Shown here: one piece after another, positions 24,391 to 27,912 of the stretch
Position numbering within the stretch: the stretch's first letter is position 1
How the letters are laid out: each line of letters begins with the position of its first letter
Source of the DNA: Chloroflexota bacterium
GTDB taxonomy: Bacteria > Chloroflexota > Dormibacteria > CF-121
DNA length: 27,912 nucleotides
Direction: 5' to 3'
Assembly: GCA_005881235.1 (NCBI GenBank)
Contig: VBEQ01000200.1
Location: 1-27,912, forward strand
Notes under the pieces: model-generated
Database searches by the model: none
What the model saw: the letters and a program-made list of their open reading frames with translations, nothing else
What the model was told of the DNA's origin: nothing
Translations under genes and position numbers: made by a program

Positions 24391-25347
24391 TCAAAACCCG
24401 CCCATCGTGTGGGCCTCACGCAGACCGTGGTCATACGCGTCAAGCATTGGCTGGAGATTCCGAACGTTCCAGTTATCCCACTTCACCGCGAAATCCGCTC
24501 CGTAGGTCGACGAATTCTTGACGACTCCCTCGAGCATCGACCGGGCATTCTGCCCCGCCAGCGGGTCGTGGTTTTGGGCGGCGACCATCAACTTCTCCGT
24601 GCCGTCGATGGTCAGTCTGAACAAGGCGACGAATGAGCGCGCGGCTTCGGGCATATCGGGATTGCGCGCCAGTGACTCGGCGGCAATAACCTGGCGATCC
24701 GCGTCGGGGTACAGCTGCTCGACCTTCGCGTAATCCTTCGCGTTGGCGGCCGTGAGCATCTGGGTTTCAATCGCCGATGTCTTGTCGAGGGCCTGAATGA
24801 GGCCGGCCTGGTCGACCGCAGCCTGCAAGGCGCCCTCTCCTTGGATCAGGGCCTTAAGGACTGTTTGATTGAGGCCTCGGATCCGGGCAATCTCGGCCTG
24901 CTTGCTAACGGCAACCCGACCCATCCAGTCCAACCGATGGTCGGCATCCTCAATCCGTTGCTTGTCGGATCGGACGGCGGCGAGTGCAGCCTTGAAGGTG
25001 TCCAACTGTCTAAAACTTTCGTAGATGCCACCCTGCTTCGTTTGCGCGTTGCGGGGCGTCAGAAAGGTCTTGATGGCAGCGTCGACCGTGACCTGATGGC
25101 CAGCGGCGTCGGTGAGAGCCTGCTGATCCTTCGCCAGTTCGCTGGACGCCATTGCCGGAACGACGACCAGACCCGCGACAGCGATTGCGACAAGGAAGCC
25201 GCCGACCGCGATGAGCAAAGCCTTACCCGGAGCCTTCTTGGCAATCGGCGCTCTGAGCGAGCGCTGACAGTCCTGGCAGAACCGTGCATCTGGTGGATTC
25301 CAGGTGGCCCCGCAATAGGGGCAGGGAACCGACTCGTAAACTTGCAT
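24391..25347 (-). CDS. Gene B: zinc-ribbon membrane protein with helical extracytoplasmic domain
   Basis: A 318-residue protein. The N-terminus carries a zinc ribbon (CPYC at residues 9-12 and CQDC at 24-27), followed by a basic linker and one membrane segment at about 43-66. The remaining 250 residues are mostly helical and rich in alanine and glutamine, with probable coiled-coil parts (about 70-240), and end in a tryptophan-containing WDNWNVRNLQPMLDAYDHGL stretch. With the zinc ribbon inside and the helical part outside, it could sense or scaffold at the membrane; there is no catalytic motif and I assign no function. No clear ribosome-binding site precedes the ATG at 25347, but the zinc ribbon right after it supports this start. 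A C-terminal fragment of a second copy lies at 23018-23233. Confidence 0.8.
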   Translation of the reverse strand: MQVYESVPCPYCGATWNPPDARFCQDCQRSLRAPIAKKAPGKALLIAVGGFLVAIAVAGLVVVPAMASSELAKDQQALTDAAGHQVTVDAAIKTFLTPRNAQTKQGGIYESFRQLDTFKAALAAVRSDKQRIEDADHRLDWMGRVAVSKQAEIARIRGLNQTVLKALIQGEGALQAAVDQAGLIQALDKTSAIETQMLTAANAKDYAKVEQLYPDADRQVIAAESLARNPDMPEAARSFVALFRLTIDGTEKLMVAAQNHDPLAGQNARSMLEGVVKNSSTYGADFAVKWDNWNVRNLQPMLDAYDHGLREAHTMGGF

Positions 25348-25962
25348 CCCAAGGTAAGACGGGTCTAGCCAAACAAGCCTTCCCCCTTTGGCCCTATCCG
25401 CGTTTTGCGTACCGAACTCAGACTGATGGGCGCACGACTGTGGCGTCGCAGCTCCAGAAGAGAGCTGGCGTCAGGCGATCGCCCCGCGACGCGGGGCAGC
25501 GAATTGGACGGCAACGGAGGCGAACTGTGCCGAAGTTAGGCGCCAGTTGGCGGACGACGGACGGCTAACCGGTACACAGCACGAACCTCCGGGAAGGACA
25601 ACGAACGTTGCCTGGTTTCCTTAGAGCGCCGCTATATCAAACGTATTTGAGAAGGACCGGTGGTATTTGCGCCCGCGAGTCCGTTCGGGGTCGTTGAACC
25701 CTCGTTTTTGTATTCGATTTGACAGGTGGTGGCTAGTTGACTGATCGGGTCAACATGTACACGTTTTCTTCGAGCTGGCTGGCTGCCCCGTCGGCGGTTG
25801 CCTGGGCTTTGACCGGCACAGACCATATCTACTTGGTATCGCGAGTCAGAAATGCTGCGTCGTGGATCAGCTAATCTCCGTAAGTCGGCAATTAATGCAG
25901 TCGCGAGCAACCCTGACGTTCATCACGTTCATCGGCTTGCTCCAAGCCCTCGGGAGCACGGG
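25348..25962. other. Intergenic region with a hairpin and a possible promoter/operator
   Basis: No gene is supported here. A perfect hairpin with a 7-bp stem (GCCCCGC/GCGGGGC, 25481-25497) has no T-run and so is a poor terminator candidate. A consensus -35 box TTGACA lies at 25719-25724, but the -10 position 16-18 bases downstream is poor. Overlapping that spot is a perfect inverted repeat, described separately. An ATG at 25852 opens the frame of the downstream gene, but its first 37 codons look unlike the protein family. Confidence 0.5.
25736..25754. promoter_or_regulatory. Inverted repeat GTTGAC-N7-GTCAAC, operator candidate
   Basis: A perfect 6-bp inverted repeat with a 7-base centre, the size of a typical dimeric regulator site. 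It lies 12 bases after a consensus TTGACA (25719-25724), where a -10 element would sit, upstream of the Imm5-like gene. The regulator is unknown. Confidence 0.35.
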
Positions 25963-26478
25963 TTGATCCTCCCGAAAGAACGCGACCCTCGTTTCGTGAC
26001 GATCCGCCGCGGTGGGAGCCTCACTGATTCGGATCACCATCTCCTCGCCTTGTGGGCGGCATCGTGCGCGGAACACGTGCTGGACCTCTTCGAGTCGGCT
26101 CGGCCTGAGGACCCGCGACCGCGTCGCGCGATCGAACTCGGGCGGGCCTGGGCGCGCGGCGAGATCTCCATGACGGAGGCACGCTCGGCAGGAGGCCATG
26201 CAATGGCCGCGGCCAGAGATCTGAGCGGGGCGCCACGCCATGCCGCGTACGCCGCCGGCCAGGCGGCGGTCGTCGCACACGTGGCGGCGCACGAGCTGGG
26301 TGCGGCCGCCTATGCGATCAAGGCCGCACGCGCCGCCGCGCTGGATGGAGAGGGCGAGAGCGCAGGGCGACTCGAGTGCCGGTGGCAGCGCGACCAGCTC
26401 CCGGAGGCGATCCGCGAGCTCGTACTCGACGACCAGCGGTTGCGGAACGACATCTGCTGGTCGGTCTTCCACTGCTAA
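25963..26478 (+). CDS. Imm5-like putative immunity protein, no toxin beside it
   Basis: An alanine-rich, mainly helical cytoplasmic protein of about 171 residues, resembling the putative immunity proteins of the Imm5 group. Recognisable stretches are LPKERDPRFVTIRRGG at the start, HHLLALWAASCAEHVLDLFE, PRRAIELGRAWARGEISM, AAYAAGQAAVVAHVAAHELG and the C-terminal DQLPEAIRELVLDDQRLRND. I place the start at TTG 25963, with GGGAG a few bases upstream, because family members begin close to LPKERDP. An in-frame ATG at 25852 would add 37 residues that do not resemble the family. Such genes are often found alone, and no toxin reading frame is adjacent, so it may be an orphan antidote or have another role. 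Confidence 0.75.
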   Translation: MILPKERDPRFVTIRRGGSLTDSDHHLLALWAASCAEHVLDLFESARPEDPRPRRAIELGRAWARGEISMTEARSAGGHAMAAARDLSGAPRHAAYAAGQAAVVAHVAAHELGAAAYAIKAARAAALDGEGESAGRLECRWQRDQLPEAIRELVLDDQRLRNDICWSVFHC

Positions 26479-26568
26479 GTGCGCGTCGGGGGTGCAGGCA
26501 CTGCCCAACAAGCCATTAGGGCCTGTTGCCTACTTGCGAGCCGAATCCCGAGTCGGCAAGATGAGAAC

Positions 26569-27120
26569 GTGAAGAAGCAAGTGCTGTTCATTCAAGGCGG
26601 AGGTACAGGGGCTCATGATGAATGGGACAACAAGCTCGTCGACAGCTTGAGGCACGAACTTGGGCCCAACTACGATGTCCGGTACCCGCGCATGCCGAAC
26701 GAGGCGGATCCCAGCTATACCGTGTGGAAGGCGGCGCTCGCGGAAGAGATCGCCGGCCTCGATGATGGCGCGATACTGATAGGCCACTCGCTTGGCGGAA
26801 CGATTCTGATCAACACCCTCGCGGAAACGCCGCCGAACCGAAGGCTTGCTGGCATATTTCTTATCGCGGCGCCGTTTCTTGGTCCTGGCGGCTGGCCGAG
26901 TGAAGACATCAAACCAACGGCAAACCTCGGCGCGCGACTGCCGCAAAAGACGCCGATCTATCTCTATCACGGCAGCGAGGACGACACTGCGCCATTTGCG
27001 CATGTCGATCTTTATGAGAGAGCGATACCCGGCGCGATCGTTCATCGGCTCCGCGGCCGCAATCACCAGCTCAACGATGATTTGGCCGAGGTTGCCGCTG
27101 GTGTCCGCGTTTTGACATGA
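26569..27120 (+). CDS. Small alpha/beta hydrolase, RBBP9/YdeN-like
   Basis: A 183-residue serine hydrolase of the RBBP9/YdeN type; physiological substrate unknown. The order of motifs is complete: VLFIQGGGTGAHDEWD near the N-terminus (oxyanion loop), GHSLGG at residues 72-77 with nucleophile Ser74, YHGSEDDTAPFAH with the acid at Asp138 or Asp139, and RNHQLNDD with His166. Start choice: GTG at 26569 gives a first strand directly at the N-terminus, as in the family. The same frame is open from 26479, but the extra 30 residues look random. No signal peptide, so cytoplasmic. It is co-directional with the Imm5-like gene but separated by 90 bases, and functional linkage is unlikely. Confidence 0.85.
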   Translation: MKKQVLFIQGGGTGAHDEWDNKLVDSLRHELGPNYDVRYPRMPNEADPSYTVWKAALAEEIAGLDDGAILIGHSLGGTILINTLAETPPNRRLAGIFLIAAPFLGPGGWPSEDIKPTANLGARLPQKTPIYLYHGSEDDTAPFAHVDLYERAIPGAIVHRLRGRNHQLNDDLAEVAAGVRVLT

Positions 27121-27162
27121 GGCGGGCCTGCCCAGCGGAAGCTTGAGCGCGGTCCTGGCAAC

Positions 27163-27251
27163 CTGACTGGCAAGCCCCCATCCTGCGCCGTCCAGGAGGC
27201 AGAAACGATGGGCAAGCGCGGACGCGGTTACGGGACGGGATTGCCAGTCAG
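27163..27251. repeat. 89-bp segment bounded by perfect 11-bp inverted repeats
   Basis: CTGACTGGCAA at 27163-27173 and TTGCCAGTCAG at 27241-27251 are exact inverted copies 67 bases apart, with further partial matching just inside (GCCCCCATCC against TCCCGTCCCG in the complement). It lies between two convergent reading frames. It could be a small non-autonomous element, the leftover of an insertion, or a folded transcript end. No clear target duplication is visible outside the repeats. Confidence 0.5.
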
Positions 27252-27306
27252 TGCAGAAACGCCGCTGGAAACCCTAAGCGGGCTCCGCTGTGTTTACCCG
27301 ATGTAG
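27208..27306 (+). CDS. Possible 32-residue small protein with a strong ribosome-binding site
   Basis: AGGAGG at 27194-27199 lies eight bases before ATG 27208, the best ribosome-binding site in this part of the window. The frame encodes MGKRGRGYGTGL followed by about 20 residues to TAG at 27304-27306. Basic N-terminus, no known motif. It starts inside the inverted-repeat segment and reads out of it, overlapping the decayed MarR-type frame on the other strand. It may be a chance match or the start of an element's gene. Confidence 0.3.
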   Translation: MGKRGRGYGTGLPVSAETPLETLSGLRCVYPM

Positions 27307-27530
27307 CAACGTCATTAGCTCCCGGCGTTCATTCGGACCGAGCGGCGCCATGGCATCCTCTGCGAGCTGGCGTTGAAAGGCGCCCATTCCTCGATGTGGC
27401 GACGGCCCGCCGGGGTGAGACTGACCAGAGTCGCCCGACGATCTCCGGGCGCGGGAAGACGTTCGAGCAGGCGCTCCACAGTGGCCGAAAAGCGTCCTAC
27501 GGTACAGAAGTGCGCCGCCTGGCTGATTTC
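27274..27530 (-). pseudogene. Frameshifted C-terminal fragment of a MarR-family regulator
   Basis: On the minus strand, one frame reads GRFSATVERLLERL, then PAPGDRRATLVSLTPAGRRH and IEEW, the wing and following strand of a MarR-type winged helix (DRRxxxVxLTPAG). Near 27375-27390 the match jumps to another frame and continues FQRQLAEDAMAPLGPNERRE and LMTLLHRVNTAEPA-stop, a normal MarR C-terminal helix. The recognition helix and N-terminal helices are missing: upstream the frame dissolves into the 3' end of the ArsR gene. It is thus a truncated and frameshifted remnant fused against its neighbour. Confidence 0.65.
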
Positions 27531-27868
27531 CTCCGAGCGTCCGAGCTTGATTCCGCCATGCGCTTGATGGTGTCGAGGCGCGCATCCCATCGAGCCGCGA
27601 CCTTAGCCATCGCGCGCGCGGCACGGTCCAAGTGTTCCGGCCGAACCGAATAACGCACCTCTCGACCGTACCGCGAACTCTCGACAAGCCCGGCACGGTC
27701 GAGCACGGTGAGATGTTTGGTCACCGCTTGCCTAGTAAACGGGAGTTCGGCCGCCAGAGCGGTTGGCGTGACTTCGCCGTGGGCGAGGATCAGGTCGAGG
27801 ACACGGCGCCGCGATGTGTCGGCGACCGCTTCCAGAAGGGCCTCCTCGGTGATGCTCGGCGGATTCAT
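27497..27868 (-). CDS. ArsR-family winged-helix transcriptional regulator
   Basis: A 123-residue DNA-binding protein. The winged helix covers about residues 8-85: ADTSRRRVLDLILAHGEVTP, ALAAELPFTRQAVTKHLTVL (helix-turn-helix) and DRAGLVESSRYGREVRYSV (wing). There are no Cys-x-Cys or other metal-site cysteines, so it belongs with the ArsR-type regulators that often sit beside START/AHSA1-type genes rather than the metal sensors. The C-terminal tail (SSSDARRKSARRRTSVP) is basic and may be altered where the MarR fragment adjoins. ATG 27868 has no obvious ribosome-binding site. Its target and partner gene are not in the window. Confidence 0.85.
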   Translation of the reverse strand: MNPPSITEEALLEAVADTSRRRVLDLILAHGEVTPTALAAELPFTRQAVTKHLTVLDRAGLVESSRYGREVRYSVRPEHLDRAARAMAKVAARWDARLDTIKRMAESSSDARRKSARRRTSVP

Positions 27869-27912
27869 CCGCGAGCGGCCGTGTTCGACCGCCGAGCGTA
27901 ATCGCGCAGGCG

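Noticed and set aside
25481..25497. Perfect 7-bp GC hairpin as an intrinsic terminator
   Set aside because: No T-run on either side, and it lies over 100 bases upstream of the gene B start rather than after a gene end.

Overview
This is a high-G+C bacterial window with no rRNA, tRNA, CRISPR array or intact transposase. The exopolysaccharide-type genes, the long LamG/Fn3/Kelch surface modules, a WapA-like secreted RHS protein and a lone Imm5-like protein together suggest a soil-type, probably monoderm bacterium (Chloroflexota/Dormibacterota-like or actinobacterial). That placement is inference from protein style; no marker gene is present.

Layout. (1) 1-5144 is a cell-surface polysaccharide block. 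A family-2 glycosyltransferase (minus strand, runs off the left edge) diverges by 23 bp from an O-antigen-ligase/Wzy-like polymerase. That gene is translationally coupled to a Wzz/YveK-like chain-length protein. A secreted phosphoesterase with a LamG-like C-terminus and a lipoprotein of unrecognised family follow; each gene overlaps or nearly touches the next, so this reads as one operon. (2) 5145-5716 is a gene-poor stretch with a possible M20-peptidase remnant. (3) 5717-21655 is one 5,312-residue open reading frame: signal peptide, LamG domain, six Kelch repeats, ten Fn3 domains, seven tandem ~1-kb LamG+Fn3 units, a divergent last LamG-like domain, about 1,000 residues of RHS/YD repeats ending in the RHS-associated core motif, then a ~185-residue variable C-terminal tip (toxin candidate). 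(4) 21648-25347 is the accessory end of this polymorphic-toxin locus: the presumed immunity gene, then a decayed second copy of the whole tail. I read it as two tandem units of [pre-toxin, toxin tip, immunity, gene A, gene B]. Unit 1 has an intact tip and immunity gene but wrecked A and B. Unit 2 has a frameshifted tip, a nearly intact immunity gene and intact A and B. (5) 25348-27912 holds a lone Imm5-like immunity protein, a small alpha/beta hydrolase of RBBP9/YdeN type, an inverted-repeat-bounded intergenic segment, a frameshifted MarR-family fragment and an ArsR-family regulator.

How it may work together (inference): the upstream block builds and decorates a surface polysaccharide. The giant RHS protein is exported, its Kelch/LamG/Fn3 stalk binds carbohydrate or protein ligands, and its RHS shell carries a C-terminal effector neutralised in the producer by the adjacent immunity protein. 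The downstream wreckage records at least one past exchange of that effector.
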